64,000 nt of DNA, from contig OZ017770.1 in the NCBI GenBank assembly GCA_963969345.1, forward strand, positions 7,821,246-7,885,245, given 5' to 3'. Of the stretch, positions 47,244 to 59,449 are shown one piece after another. The DNA comes from Turbatrix aceti. Taxonomy: Eukaryota; Nematoda; Chromadorea; Rhabditida; Panagrolaimidae. Position 1 is the first letter of the stretch. Each line of letters opens with the position of its first letter. Both the position numbers and the translations under genes were made by a program. The notes under the pieces are model-generated. The model was given only the letters and a program-made list of their open reading frames with translations. It did not search any database and was not told the DNA's origin.

Positions 47244-49950
47244 TTATGAGAACAACATGCGACGATTCATATAATACTTTTCACAAATTTCCATGTAATC
47301 ATTGACATTGACACATTTCAGATCTGGATAGTAGTTTTCGATAAAGTGACAATGGGATTGAGCGTAGTCCCGTACGTTGCGTACTCCGTACTGTCTTGCA
47401 AATGACCGGATGTTGTAACAGTGCTGCTCGGTAACGATAGGCGTCTGTTGTGGCTAGAAGCAGTCTTTAGTAAACAACAAACAGGAACAGGATAGACTTA
47501 CCTTGCTCGTATCAACAGTGGACGTCCGGGCTACCTTCAGGTGACTGCGCCTCGAAAGTTGCTGGCGTTCAAGTGCAAACTGGCGACGAAGATCGGCTAC
47601 TCTCGTTTTTTCGTCTTCAGCGGCAGTTGCTATGGAGCTAACAACTTGCGCCTTCGAATCTCCTCCAAATTGTTGCTAAACATCTAATTAGGATTTTTCA
47701 AAAAACAAATAGGATTTTTTACCTGAGGTTTAATTTGGACTTGCTTGTGAGGAGCAAAAACACTTTCATGCTGCTTGGATATACCAATTCGGGATTTAGT
47801 CGTCGAATCAGTTACCCGAGGCTTTGTTTCCTCGGCAACCGGCAGGGGAACGTGAGTGCGGTAGAATTCATCGAGTTCGGAAAGGGTGTAGAGACTGGGC
47901 TGTGTATTCTGAAAAAAACAAATGATTTAGAGAATCGAAAAATGTTTTTTTCTACCTTGATAACCTGGACAGGAGCAGCAAAGGCCTGAGGTGTCTGTTC
48001 CTTGACGGAATACTGGTAAGGGCTCATATTGTTCTGAATTTTTCCAATATAAGACGAGCCGGTCTGTTGCTCGCCGTAATTGGCCGAGCTGGTTAAAGGT
48101 TGTTGTGGTTGTTGTACCGGCTCTGCCATGACAAACATTGGAGGCGGTGGTGCATTGGTGTTGCCAAGGCCCTGGACGCCGCTTTGTCGGCTCTGCATCA
48201 TCTGCGCAATTTCCTGTTGTTGCAAATCATATTGTTTTTGCAAAATTCTTCGCTGCAATTCTTGAAGAATCACTTGCTGCTCGGGAGTTAGATCTTGTCG
48301 AGCCTGACCGAAGAGTGCAGGTTGGAAAGCGTTCGTATCGCTGATGAGAGCGGGGCTTTCTGATCTCTGATGTTCAACGAGAACGGGAAGCGCCGCAGGT
48401 GCGTTCGCAGCAGCAAATCTCTGAGAAAGTGCTTGGAGCAATTCAGCTTGCGTAAATCGCGGTTCGGTATTTGGGAGATTAATCTGCGGTGAAGGCTCTG
48501 GGAGATTTTGCACTGGCATAGGATTTTGTGGTTTGGGTTGTGGTTGTTGTTCAGCTGGCATAGGATTGACGGTTTCTTGCTTTTGTACAACGGGACTTTC
48601 GTTTTCCTGAACAAAAGAGATACCATCAGATTTTTCGGGTTTGTTGACCTCAGCAGCCGGCTCCGGAGTGCTGACGGGCTCCTGTACAGACACCTGAGAA
48701 GTCATTCCCGCTCGAGCTGATGCCTTGACCAAACTTTCGGACAGCTTTGCGATTTCTGACACTGGAATTTGAATAGCGGGCAGATTGTCAGGCTGAGGAA
48801 TGCTCAAAGCCCAGTAACCGCTTCTGGAAAAAAAACATAATTGCACTATGTTTACAAAGCGAAACAAAAAGTTACGTACTCTTCTTTTCCATCGTTTTTA
48901 AGATACACAAAGTAGGGTTTTGTATGGTTCATGCTACTCCGTTCAAAGGATTCCTCTGTCCTGTTTGTTTCCTGCAACTTTTTTGCAGCATTTGCAAATG
49001 CGACAAGGGTATCAACTTCGGACGCACTCGGCTCTGGCGTAGCTGTTGTAGTCTAAAGAAAAATTTTACAAAGGCTACTATGACTTGTTTTGGTTTTGCC
49101 TACTTCGGTAACTGGAGGCAGACTTTCCGGAGTAGTACTGCCATCTGTGTCGCCTTGCAAATTAAAATTGAACCCTTCTCTGTAATTTTGAATAGAAAAG
49201 CCGTAATTAGCTTTGATTTGACTAACCCAAAAATCCCAGCAGGTTTTTCGTCATCGGTGAAGGGAAGAGATGACTGGCGATTAGCGGGTTGCTCGAAGAG
49301 TCCCTGACTGCTGTCGGCATCAATATATCGACCTTCAGCGGCCATCTTATACAGAATATCAGCAGGGAGCTTGACTAATCTCTGAATGTCATTTTCATTC
49401 GGCATCGCAAACATTCGATTGATCGTAGGCAAGATTGAGTATTCTAAAGAACCTACACTCTGAAAATTTCTGGAAGAATTTTAAAAAATTCTTACGCTGA
49501 GTAGGGTCGTACTGCTCGTAGCGCTCTCTGTACGGCTGAGCTCTGGGGCTGGAACCTGCGATTTGCTTCTGGTAGGCCTCGTAAGCCTGCTGAATTTGCT
49601 GGAGCTGCTGCAGTTGGCCTGTGGTCAGCGGTTGACGCGCCTGAAGCTTGCGAATAAGCTGAATCTGTTCATACGTGAGCACGGGCTTCTGGACCGGTGG
49701 CGGAGTTGAGGCAACATATTTCTGAGTATACGGTTGCACTGGAAGAGGGGTGATCATCTTCGACATTTGTTCCAGACCAGGAGGTGGCGGCGCGTTTCTC
49801 AAGAGTTCAAAAGTGCCCTGAAAGGTAAAAAGCAATAAAAAAAATAAAATGAAAGCTTTATACCTTCATAATTTGCCGAACATCGATAAATCGGCCATCC
49901 TGGCCCCAAACTGTGCCGATGAGAAAAGCAGTGACAAGCAAGATGCGCAT
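47244..49950 (-). CDS. Secreted Pro/Gln-rich protein, function unknown
   Basis: About nine exons on the minus strand. Exon 1 (49950-49864) encodes the signal peptide MRILLVTAFLIGTVWG. Exon 2 is Pro/Gln-rich (NAPPPPGLEQMSKM, LQQLQQIQQAYEAYQKQIAG). Exon 3 (about 49443-49224) has EYSILPTINRMFAMPNENDI and QRLVKLPADILYKMAAEGRY. The large exon near 48820-47960 is Q/P-rich (QEIAQMMQSRQSGVQGLGN, EPVQQPQQPL). The last exon is different: it has four Cys (QHCYNIRSFARQYGVRNVRD ... SHCHF ... LKCVNVNDYMEICEKYY) and looks like a small folded C-terminal domain. Cuticle or extracellular-matrix roles are plausible for such proteins in nematodes, but I do not recognise an ortholog. The left edge of the tandem duplication (49288) lies inside exon 3. 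Confidence 0.8.
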
Positions 49951-50451
49951 CGTATTGGTTTATTCTAGAAAGTTAATGATGTATCCGAAAGGCACGCAAC
50001 GCATTTACTGATTTCATCCAACTCTCACTCACCCTATAATTCTACCCTAACAAAGAAACGACTTCTGCATCCAGGTCATTCACTTTCAGGATATTTAAAA
50101 ATTGCGCAAAATTTTCGCTTTGATGAAAGGAGGGCTTTGTGGATTTTCTCTTTATGTCACGAAGAATACCAATTCTCGTTTCAGGTAAGAACTAATGTTT
50201 ATGGCATGTTTCACTACTTTTTCTGGATATCTTGACCTATAAAAAGATTCATTACAAAAACAATAAGGATTTTTCCTGTTAATCGTTGCATTGCGTGAGG
50301 ATGTGTATTAATTGAAAGTAGCGCACAAACAAATAGTAGTATGCATTTTTTATATCAGATTCACACAATAAATGACAGGCAAAAAAAACGGATGGGAAAT
50401 ATTGCGTCTGGTGAAGTCAGTTACCAATTGTTATGGGAATGATTTTTAAGG
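49951..50451. other. Intergenic region upstream of the Pro/Gln-rich gene
   Basis: No gene recognised. It is repeated almost exactly at 57973-58473 (one difference seen: T at about 50199 versus G at about 58221). Confidence 0.5.
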
Positions 50452-50988
50452 TCAACCGATAATAGCAACGGCGTTACAATAAACGTCGTCATTGCTTACG
50501 CTACAAAATCCTTCGCCGTTCGATACGAACTGAGTGGTATTTGCGGCGGCTCTTGGCATGCAATAGACGAAGAATCGCGCTTCATATCGCTTGAATAGCG
50601 CATCCTGAACAGCGTACTTGGAAGATGCGATGTCTTGGTTCATGTTCTAAAAAACAACCGTGGTCACATAAATGAGAAAAGTTAATGAGCACGTTTAGTA
50701 ACTGACCATGGTCATTGTGGATTTCCATTCGCTTTGTGGGCAATGAGGATTTTCTTCTGTGCGGACTTGAGGTTCGAGAATCTGAAATATTAGCACTCCA
50801 AGGTTTTAAAATAAAATTTAGTAATTCAATACCGATCGCTTTTTTCTGCCACAAGCACTCTGACAGCCGCCGCCGCAGCCGCCACCACATCCGCCGCCAC
50901 CCAGGCCACCACCAAAGCCGAAGCCTGATACCAACAGGTCACATACGATCGCAATAATCAGAAAGTAGATCGCGAGTTTGACGTACAT
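50452..50988 (-). CDS. Ground-like (grl) domain secreted protein, copy 1
   Basis: Three phase-0 exons on the minus strand. The start MYVKLAIYFLIIAIVC at 50988 gives a signal peptide (an in-frame ATG lies five codons upstream). A Gly/Cys-rich stretch (GGGGCGGGCGGGCQSACG) and a dibasic site RKKR follow. Exons 2-3 form the ground-like domain: HCPQSEWKSTMTM, SSKYAVQDALFKRYEARFFV, then YC...GFCSVSNDDVYCNAVAI, with the conserved Cys pattern. Ground-like proteins are nematode-specific, related to hedgehog-related and warthog families, secreted and usually cuticle- or glia-associated. The Gly-Cys repeat resembles those that precede Grl domains in other nematodes. A near-identical second copy is at 58474-59010. 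Confidence 0.88.
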
Positions 50989-51427
50989 GATTGGAGGATA
51001 CAATACCGACTGCAGAACCCATCTTCGTGCTATGAGGATATATATAGCAACGGGTCAAATTGCTGTAACTAATTACGCCTCAAAAAATTGCTCCAGTCAA
51101 AGAACGCCTTATCCTCATACAATAGAAATTTTCATTTCAAATCCATTCATAACCAAGGAAGACCTCCGGATGAAAGAAGGGTATCATTTTCTTCAACGAT
51201 TTTTTCTTTTTTGGTGTGTCAAAAAATAGTACACTGTGTTGTACGTACAATATATTGCAGAAAGGAATATGGGTTCGTCTTCATTCAACTTTTTCAAGTC
51301 AATTGGCGGGCATTAATCGTGATCATTAATTAGTCGTCATTGACCCCAGTAATTGTGCGCAAGTTGAACGGGTGTCTCCTCGTATTGCAGTATTGTCAAC
51401 AAATATAATTTTCATCACCTCTACGAA

Positions 51428-53648
51428 ATGGAAATTACTGGTTTGATTGAAGAAAACCTCTTTGAACCATCGCTTCCGGCTTATCCAACTGAGGAACGAG
51501 CCAGATCTGTTCCACACGCTCCCAAACGTCTGGTTCCGCTTTCAAAGCAGGAATTAAAGCTGGCAGTTAGAAATGCTTTGCGCTACGTGCCAATGAAGCA
51601 TCAAGAACTTCTGGCAAAAGAATTTGCTGATGAATTGAAAACCTACGGTCACATTTACGCCTTCAGGTTCATGCCCAATTTTACATTAAAGGTAATAAAA
51701 ATATTTTTATTGTTATTTTGATCGCTTTTGTTCTCAGGCATTGCCATTGAAAGAAATTCCGGCTAAAACCCAACAAGGAGCGGCAATTATTCTTATGATT
51801 TTGAATAACCTTGATCCGGATGTAGCTCAGTTCCCTCAGGAATTGGTAACCTATGGCGGTAACGGTCAAGTGTTTTCAAACTGGATTCAGTTCCGTCTAG
51901 CAATTAAATACCTAGCCGAAATGACAGAAAACCAAACGCTATCGCTTTACTCAGGACACCCGATGGGACTCTTTCCTTCGCATCCCGATGCTCCTCGGGT
52001 CGTCATCACGAACGGCATGATGATTCCCAATTACTCCACGAAGACGTTGTACGACAAATTTTTTGCTCTGGGAGTCACTCAGTACGGCCAGATGACAGCG
52101 GGTAGCTACTGCTACATCGGACCACAGGGAATAGTGCATGGCACTACGGTACGATAATTTGTGAATCACACAATTGCGCTCAATGGGATTAATTACAGAT
52201 TACAATAATTAACGCCGGTCGAAAGTACCTAAATACGAATAATCTGGCGGGTAAAGTGTTTGTCACGTCCGGTCTCGGTGGTATGAGCGGTGCACAGTCG
52301 AAAGCCGCTGTCATCGCGGGCTGTATTGCGGTGATTGCGGAAATAAACAAGGCTGCGATGCAAAAACGCCACGCTCAAGGCTGGCTGGATGTTTACAGCG
52401 ACAACCTTGAACACATTCTAAGTGAAATCAAAAAATACCGAAATCTTAAAAAGAGCATTAGCATCGGTTATCTCGGAAATGTCGTTCATCTTTGGGAAAA
52501 ACTAGCCGAGCAAAATGACGAACTGCTTGTGGAACTTGGATCTGATCAAACGTCGTGTCACAATCCGTTCAACGGAGGTTACTATCCGGTTGGGTTAACA
52601 CTAGAGGAATCAGATGAATTAATGGTCAAAGATCCGGCCAAGTTTGAGTTGCTTGTGAAAGAGAGGTACACTTAAAAAAATTTTTTGGACAAGCGTGATT
52701 GATTGTTTTTAGCCTCCGACGCCAAATAACAGCTATTGATAAGTTGACATCCCGCGGAATGAGATTCTGGGATTACGGTAACGCGTTTTTGCTTGAATGT
52801 CATCGGGCTGGAGCCAATGTACTCGCCGAAAATGCAATGGACGACAAAACGTTCAAATATCCTTCCTACATGCAGGATATTATGGGGTACGCATTTTGAT
52901 CCTGAACTACATCAATGAACAAAATTCAATTTTCAGAGATATTTTTTCATTGGGATTCGGCCCGTTCAGATGGGTTTGCACATCTGGACTGGCAACAGAT
53001 CTCCAAAAGACGGATCAAATCGCTTCAGAAGTTCTGAGTACCTTGAGCCAGCAACCCGATATCACTCAAGCCACCCTGCAGCAGTACCGAGACAACCAAC
53101 TCTGGATTGACTCCGCAGAAGAACACGCGTTGGTCGTTGGCTCGCAGGCTCGTATCCTCTATTCCGACCAGGAAGGTCGGATCGGTATTGCATTGGCATT
53201 CAACAAGGCTATACGCGATGGCCTACTTACTGGCCCGGTCGTCATCAGCCGGGATCACCACGACGTCAGTGGCACCGACAGTCCATTCAGGGAAACATCC
53301 AATATCACCGATGGATCTGCGTTTACAGCTGACATGGCGGTTCAAAATGTCATTGGTGACAGCTTCAGGGGAGCTACCTGGATCAGTCTGCACAACGGAG
53401 GCGGTGTCGGGTGGGGAGATGTTATCAACGGCGGCTTTGGAATGCTACTGGACGGAAAGGATACTACGGATCAAAAAATCAGGCTCATGCTAGGCTGGGA
53501 CGTGGCAAACGGTGTCAGCCGTAGATCCTGGGCCGGCAACCAAAATGCACGCGATGTTATTAAACGAACCATGGAAAAAGTATCAAATCTGAAGGTTACG
53601 CTACCAAATGCCGTAGAAGACAAAGTACTCAATGATATTTTTTATTAA
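51428..53648 (+). CDS. UROC1: Urocanate hydratase, copy 1
   Basis: Five exons (51428-51691, 51738-52148, 52199-52665, 52713-52886, 52937-53648) give about 676 residues, the length of animal UROC1. Family blocks in order: GHIYAFRFMPNF, LSLYSGHPMGLFPSHPDAPR, MTAGSYCYIGPQGIVHGTT, INAGRKYL, the NAD-binding loop VFVTSGLGGMSGAQSKAA, RRQITAIDKLTSRGMRFWDY, LGFGPFRWVCTSG, ARILYSDQEGR, and SRDHHDVSGTDSPFRETSNI, HNGGGVGWGDVINGGFGM. It hydrates urocanate to imidazolone propionate in cytosolic histidine breakdown. The other histidine-pathway genes are not in the window. The gene lies wholly inside the duplicated unit, so two intact copies exist if the duplication is real. Confidence 0.97.
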
Positions 53649-53730
53649 TCAATCAAAATTCAGGCAATAATAAATCGTTGAAAGCAATTTTCTAAAAAAA
53701 ACTGTTTTGCGAAAGAGCATGTTTGGGATT

Positions 53731-54854
53731 TCAGTAGTTATCGTAGGTAGAAACAGTGCCATACGAAGCATCGTAATAGGAAGAATCAGTAGAAGGTGCA
53801 GCATCGCTGTTATGATTTTTGTTTTCCTCACCGTGACCATTGTAGCTAATAGCACTTTTGTTGGTACTGTGACTCTGGCGGTGTTTGTTATCAGATGGGG
53901 CGTCAGTAGTGGGTTCATAATAGTACACTTCAGTTGTTTCTGCATCGTAAGTAGCTTGAGATGAAACAACGTCAGATGATGAATCGTCATTGGAGCCGGA
54001 TTCACCGCTGTCCGATCCATAAGAATAATAGTAGTAGTTGTTGTAATTGTTTCCAGAACTCTCATCAGAATTTGAATTTTGATTGTTTCCATACCAGTAA
54101 TAATTGTTGTTACTGTAGCCGTTGTAATTGTTGCTACTGCTACCACTATGACCGTTGCTGTGACCGTGATCGTTGTTGTCACTGTGACCATGGTTGTTGC
54201 TGCTGCTGTGTCCATTGTAGTTGTTGCTGTAGCTGTTGCTGCCGTAATAGTTAAAGTACCAGTCATTGTTGTACGATGGCCAGTAGTCATCATCGTCGTT
54301 GTACCAACTATCCGAGTTGCTTTCATAATTTTTGTTTTCATTTCTGTAGTTTTCCTCATTTTCATCTTCTTCTTCTTCCTCCTCTTCTTCAGCAGATTCA
54401 ACAGCTTCTTCGTTGTACTCTTCAGCAAGTTCAAGGTAGTACGCAGCCTTTTCTTCCGCTTCTTCGGCCTTTTCTTCATCGGCAGTTGCGTCGCGGCGAG
54501 TACGGATAACTGAGCTCTTGGAGGTGACTTTGTTGCACATGTTGGATGAACAGTAACACGTTTTCATCATGTTGATGTAGTCATACTCGCAACCGTCGTT
54601 TGCCGCTGAGTTTGAGCACGTTCGGGATTCTTTGACCGTAGATGACGAACCAAGCGGTGAAACTAAAAAAAATATGATGGTTGTTTTGTCGCCAAGAACG
54701 GTAACTTACTGGAAACACAAAATATACTCTCGCACTTCGATTTGCATCCCTCACGAGTGTCGTCGCAAGAATAACAAGTCGTCATCCGGGGTTTGGCTGC
54801 GGCAAAGCTCAGATAAAAAACTGCCAACAGGAGACACGTTGTAGTAGCCCGCAT
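53731..54854 (-). CDS. Ly6-like secreted protein with Asn/Ser/Tyr-rich tail, copy 1
   Basis: Exon 1 (start 54854) encodes a signal peptide (MRATTTCLLLAVFYLSFAAA) and the first half of a Ly6/uPAR-type module (CYSCDD, CKSKCESIFCV). Exon 2 completes it (CSNSAANDGCEYDY, MKTCYCSSNMCN), with the CCxxxxCN-like ending seen as CYCSSNMCN. A basic site RTRR follows. The rest, about 280 residues, is low-complexity: an acidic stretch (AESAEEEEEEEEDEN-like), then Asn/Ser/Tyr/Gly/His-rich repeats such as NNYNGHSSSNNHGHSDNND. Such tails suggest an extracellular matrix or prion-like polymer-forming role, which is inference. A long Lys/Thr-rich frame on the same strand and Val-rich frames opposite are shadows of this repeat. 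No GPI-type tail is visible. Confidence 0.8.
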
Positions 54855-55182
54855 GATTTGCCGTGAGATTTAATGCACCTCACCCTTTTCCAGCCGCCTT
54901 ATATCTAAACGTATCAAAGCATGAGTAACCCCGCCTGTATAATCCCTACGGAACTGTTTCAGCCAATTTACTAATAATATGATCAACTATACTCTTTTTT
55001 GAGGGATGTTGTTTGTCTGGTACAAAAAAAATCAACCGAGGCCCGGTGAAGAAAAAAAAGGAAAATCGTTGTGTAATCCAAATAAAAAAAAATAATGAAT
55101 CATACCGTGATTAATCAGATTCATTTAACTTATAACAATAATTTACACATTTAAATAAAAATCTGCCGCAGGGCAAAAAAAA
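54855..55182. other. Intergenic region between the Ly6-like gene and Sec3
   Basis: AT-rich, no gene recognised. It is repeated at 62880-63207. Confidence 0.45.
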
Positions 55183-57309
55183 TCAATAATTAGCTTGTTG
55201 TCGGGCAATTTCAGAGAAAAAGCCAAGCACGTCTGTGATGGAGACTTCGAGATTCGTACGGTAGTTGGGATAACAAGTGCTGATTTGTTGTTGATAGTAT
55301 TTCAGCTGTTTTAGAAATTCGTCCTAAAAATTTTTTTTAGAGTTCGTTGATTTTGATTTGCTCTTTGAATCGTAATTTAGTATGATTAATTGGTAACTAA
55401 AACAAGCTCGTCTAACTAAAAATAGGATAATCTATTTTATTTAGTTAACGATGGTCGGACTTGGACAGTACCAACGGAGCAAAAATCAAATGAAAAAAAA
55501 ACCAACCTGCATTTCGCGCCAAACGACCTGCAGCAGCGAATCGTCGTCGAGGTGTTTTTCGATCTTGCGATAGAGGCTTTCGAGTCCCTTTTTGACCTCT
55601 TTCGGCGGATATGCAGCAATGACCTTTTTTAGCTCGGTTCGAGAAAACTGCTGCTGATAGCCAATCTCCTCTGGCTTGATCCCGCTTTCAATGGCCCGAG
55701 TGATTTGTTCGAAGAAGACTTGAATGCGTTCCAGTGGCTTGCCCATGTACTCGTGAACGTAACTCGTGATTTCCGATTTGTACGTTTTCTTTGTCTCGTC
55801 TCGGTACTGATCGAGGACCGGGACTTTCAGTTCTAGTAGACAGACTGAAAAAAAATATGATCAAATATGAATATGAGTATTTAAGTGTACTTACGATACA
55901 ACCGATGATAATTTTGAAACTTTACAACAGAAGCCGGTGGCTTCGAGCTGTTTTCTGCGGATTTGTCGATGCAGCATCTCACAGCGTCAAAAAGAGTGAA
56001 ATACCATTTTTCGAGCTCTGTACGTCGTTCGCAGCCAACAAATATCTTTTCAGAGCTATTGATGAGTTGCTTGAATTGCTCGATGCATGGCAGGATACCT
56101 GATTTGGACCGTTTCTGGATGCGATAGTTTCGGATATCGCTGGCGTAGGAATCCTGAAAAAAAATTATCCCGTTTGCAAAAAAGAAAAAAAAAGCTTACG
56201 ATAAGCCGATCTACGTGCTGCTTGACACAAAGACGGACAAGCGCCTGGTAGTTGAAGGGTTGGCTGGTCGATACTTGGTCGTGATGGGTGCTCCATTTCT
56301 TCAGCAATTCGGCGAAAAGCTGCATTATTGTCCTAAAAAAAATTTAATTCATCGTTTTTGTTCGCTACTGCTACAAAAACATACAGATCATTTCTGGCAG
56401 CGCAAACATTGATGAAATGCATGACGTCGTTGAAAGGCTCGAAAATCTGTTCGAGCACTTTGCCGAGTTGTTGCTTCGACGGTGATTGATCGTCGATTTT
56501 AAAAAACTTGGTGCAAAACTTGCTTTCGGCGTCGACAATGTTTCTGGTGTTTCCCATGACGACTTCTAGGCACTTCATGTACGACTGATCCTCCGCGGTA
56601 AAGTCCACGGTCTCCCTGCGTTCGTTGAGCCTTCGCACCTCGGTGGTGAGCACGCCGAAGAATCGCTTGTACTCTCTGCTGTACATTTCCTTGACTCGCA
56701 GGATGTAGCGATTCAACACGTCTTGAAACTTGTTCGGCCGAGCACTTCTGAGCCAGTGCACGAGTTCAAAAAAAGGCTGCAGAGCACGGTAGCGCTGGGT
56801 TTGGATTTGAAAGGTGTGAGAGTCAGGCGGGGATTCTTCGACCATAGAAGACATGTTATCGAAAAGCTTTAACAGGTGGCAGGAGAGAATGTCGATAAAG
56901 TGGACTCGAATTTCTTCGAGCTGCAGTTGTTTTTCCTGATAAGCCTGCATCGAGCTCAGACTCGTCTTCGTTTTGAAGAAGTTGTCCATCGCGTAGACAG
57001 CAGCCCTGCAGTCCTCAATGTTCTTCAAGTCCGACAGCCTCGGGCTCTGCAGCGATTGAACGTTCTGCCTTTCGAGAGATTTTATAAGGTTGACAAAATC
57101 TTCAAGCTCGGTCATCAGTCGGGCAGTGTTCCTCCTTTCTACGCTGCAGAGAGTGTCTTTTTCTTCGATGAGTTCTACCGTGTCGCGGACAAACTGAAAA
57201 ACACAGAAACTCTCAAATTATCAAAAGATAGAAATAAACGAACGTGTAGCTGATTATCCAAGCCATTGAGTTGCTCCTCAAGCTCATTCACCTGTCCCAA
57301 AGCCAAAGC
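55183..57309 (-). pseudogene. sec-3: Exocyst subunit Sec3/EXOC1, 5'-truncated copy 1
   Basis: Minus-strand exons encode the C-terminal half to two-thirds of Sec3. Clear EXOC1 blocks: LYSREYKRFFGVLT-like (MYSREYKRFFGVLTTEV), SKFCTKFFKIDDQSPSKQQL, FEPFNDVMHFINVCAARND, GKPLERIQVFFEQITRAIES, EIGYQQQFSRTELKKVIAAY, PPKEVKKGLESLYRKIEKHL, LLQVVWREMQ, and the end EIARQQANY with TGA at 55183. The first exon present (57309 downwards) reads ALALGQVNELEEQLNGLDNQ, a coiled-coil segment that normally has a long N-terminal part with a phosphoinositide-binding domain before it. In this copy the sequence jumps at 57309/57310 into the Pro/Gln-rich gene, so the 5' end is missing. Sec3 tethers secretory vesicles at the plasma membrane. 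Confidence 0.88.
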
Positions 57310-57972
57310 GTTGCTCGAAGAGTCCCTGACTGCTGTCGGCATCAATATATCGACCTTCAGCGGCCATCTTATACAGAATATCAGCAGGGAGCTTGACTAA
57401 TCTCTGAATGTCATTTTCATTCGGCATCGCAAACATTCGATTGATCGTAGGCAAGATTGAGTATTCTAAAGAACCTACACTCTGAAAATTTCTGGAAGAA
57501 TTTTAAAAAATTCTTACGCTGAGTAGGGTCGTACTGCTCGTAGCGCTCTCTGTACGGCTGAGCTCTGGGGCTGGAACCTGCGATTTGCTTCTGGTAGGCC
57601 TCGTAAGCCTGCTGAATTTGCTGGAGCTGCTGCAGTTGGCCTGTGGTCAGCGGTTGACGCGCCTGAAGCTTGCGAATAAGCTGAATCTGTTCATACGTGA
57701 GCACGGGCTTCTGGACCGGTGGCGGAGTTGAGGCAACATATTTCTGAGTATACGGTTGCACTGGAAGAGGGGTGATCATCTTCGACATTTGTTCCAGACC
57801 AGGAGGTGGCGGCGCGTTTCTCAAGAGTTCAAAAGTGCCCTGAAAGGTAAAAAGCAATAAAAAAAATAAAATGAAAGCTTTATACCTTCATAATTTGCCG
57901 AACATCGATAAATCGGCCATCCTGGCCCCAAACTGTGCCGATGAGAAAAGCAGTGACAAGCAAGATGCGCAT
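57310..57972 (-). pseudogene. Pro/Gln-rich gene 5' fragment fused to Sec3
   Basis: This is a copy of exons 1, 2 and most of exon 3 of the secreted Pro/Gln-rich gene (start codon 57972, signal peptide intact). Reading on the minus strand, the exon runs GLFEQ and then crosses the junction at 57310/57309 into the Sec3 exon. The Sec3 frame there (ALALGQVNELEE) is offset by one, so the fused frame continues RFGFGTGE and meets a TGA after eight further codons. The seven-odd 3' exons, including the Cys-containing end domain, are absent. It retains a promoter region copied from the parent. Confidence 0.85.
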
Positions 57973-58473
57973 CGTATTGGTTTATTCTAGAAAGTTAATG
58001 ATGTATCCGAAAGGCACGCAACGCATTTACTGATTTCATCCAACTCTCACTCACCCTATAATTCTACCCTAACAAAGAAACGACTTCTGCATCCAGGTCA
58101 TTCACTTTCAGGATATTTAAAAATTGCGCAAAATTTTCGCTTTGATGAAAGGAGGGCTTTGTGGATTTTCTCTTTATGTCACGAAGAATACCAATTCTCG
58201 TTTCAGGTAAGAACTAATGGTTATGGCATGTTTCACTACTTTTTCTGGATATCTTGACCTATAAAAAGATTCATTACAAAAACAATAAGGATTTTTCCTG
58301 TTAATCGTTGCATTGCGTGAGGATGTGTATTAATTGAAAGTAGCGCACAAACAAATAGTAGTATGCATTTTTTATATCAGATTCACACAATAAATGACAG
58401 GCAAAAAAAACGGATGGGAAATATTGCGTCTGGTGAAGTCAGTTACCAATTGTTATGGGAATGATTTTTAAGG

Positions 58474-59010
58474 TCAACCGATAATAGCAACGGCGTTACA
58501 ATAAACGTCGTCATTGCTTACGCTACAAAATCCTTCGCCGTTCGATACGAACTGAGTGGTATTTGCGGCGGCTCTTGGCATGCAATAGACGAAGAATCGC
58601 GCTTCATATCGCTTGAATAGCGCATCCTGAACAGCGTACTTGGAAGATGCGATGTCTTGGTTCATGTTCTAAAAAACAACCGTGGTCACATAAATGAGAA
58701 AAGTTAATGAGCACGTTTAGTAACTGACCATGGTCATTGTGGATTTCCATTCGCTTTGTGGGCAATGAGGATTTTCTTCTGTGCGGACTTGAGGTTCGAG
58801 AATCTGAAATATTAGCACTCCAAGGTTTTAAAATAAAATTTAGTAATTCAATACCGATCGCTTTTTTCTGCCACAAGCACTCTGACAGCCGCCGCCGCAG
58901 CCGCCACCACATCCGCCGCCACCCAGGCCACCACCAAAGCCGAAGCCTGATACCAACAGGTCACATACGATCGCAATAATCAGAAAGTAGATCGCGAGTT
59001 TGACGTACAT
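58474..59010 (-). CDS. Ground-like (grl) domain secreted protein, copy 2
   Basis: Copy of the gene at 50452-50988 with the same three exons and, as far as I can see, an identical protein: signal peptide, GGGGCGGGCGGGCQ stretch, RKKR site and ground-like domain ending YCNAVAIIG. Its flanks are also copied, so its expression should match copy 1 if both are real. Confidence 0.87.
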
Positions 59011-59449
59011 GATTGGAGGATACAATACCGACTGCAGAACCCATCTTCGTGCTATGAGGATATATATAGCAACGGGTCAAATTGCTGTAACTAATTACGC
59101 CTCAAAAAATTGCTCCAGTCAAAGAACGCCTTATCCTCATACAATAGAAATTTTCATTTCAAATCCATTCATAACCAAGGAAGACCTCCGGATGAAAGAA
59201 GGGTATCATTTTCTTCAACGATTTTTTCTTTTTTGGTGTGTCAAAAAATAGTACACTGTGTTGTACGTACAATATATTGCAGAAAGGAATATGGGTTCGT
59301 CTTCATTCAACTTTTTCAAGTCAATTGGCGGGCATTAATCGTGATCATTAATTAGTCGTCATTGACCCCAGTAATTGTGCGCAAGTTGAACGGGTGTCTC
59401 CTCGTATTGCAGTATTGTCAACAAATATAATTTTCATCACCTCTACGAA

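Larger units (their letters stand above)
49288..57309. repeat. Tandem segmental duplication, copy 1 (8,022 bp)
   Basis: The sequence from 49288 (GTTGCTCGAAGAGTCCCTGA) recurs from 57310 with an offset of 8,022, growing to 8,023 after about 60924 and 8,025 after about 62762 through small indels. The bases just before each copy differ (GCGG versus AAGC), which fixes the left boundary. The end of copy 1 is adjacent to the start of copy 2 with no filler. Most of the unit differs by well under 1%; about 350 bp (54515-54870) is several times more diverged. The unit carries the 5' part of the Pro/Gln-rich gene, grl, urocanate hydratase, the Ly6-like gene and the 3' part of Sec3. Confidence 0.95.

Noticed and set aside
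53649..54513. Long Lys/Thr-rich minus-strand frame (276 codons) and Val/Ile- or Cys/His-rich plus-strand frames
   Set aside because: They are shadows of the Asn/Ser/Tyr-rich coding repeat of the Ly6-like gene; codon periodicity belongs to the frame with the signal peptide and Cys module. The same holds for the copies at 61672-62536.
49288..57309. Duplication caused by a flanking transposon
   Set aside because: No inverted or direct terminal repeats, target duplications or transposase lie at the boundaries; they fall within exons.
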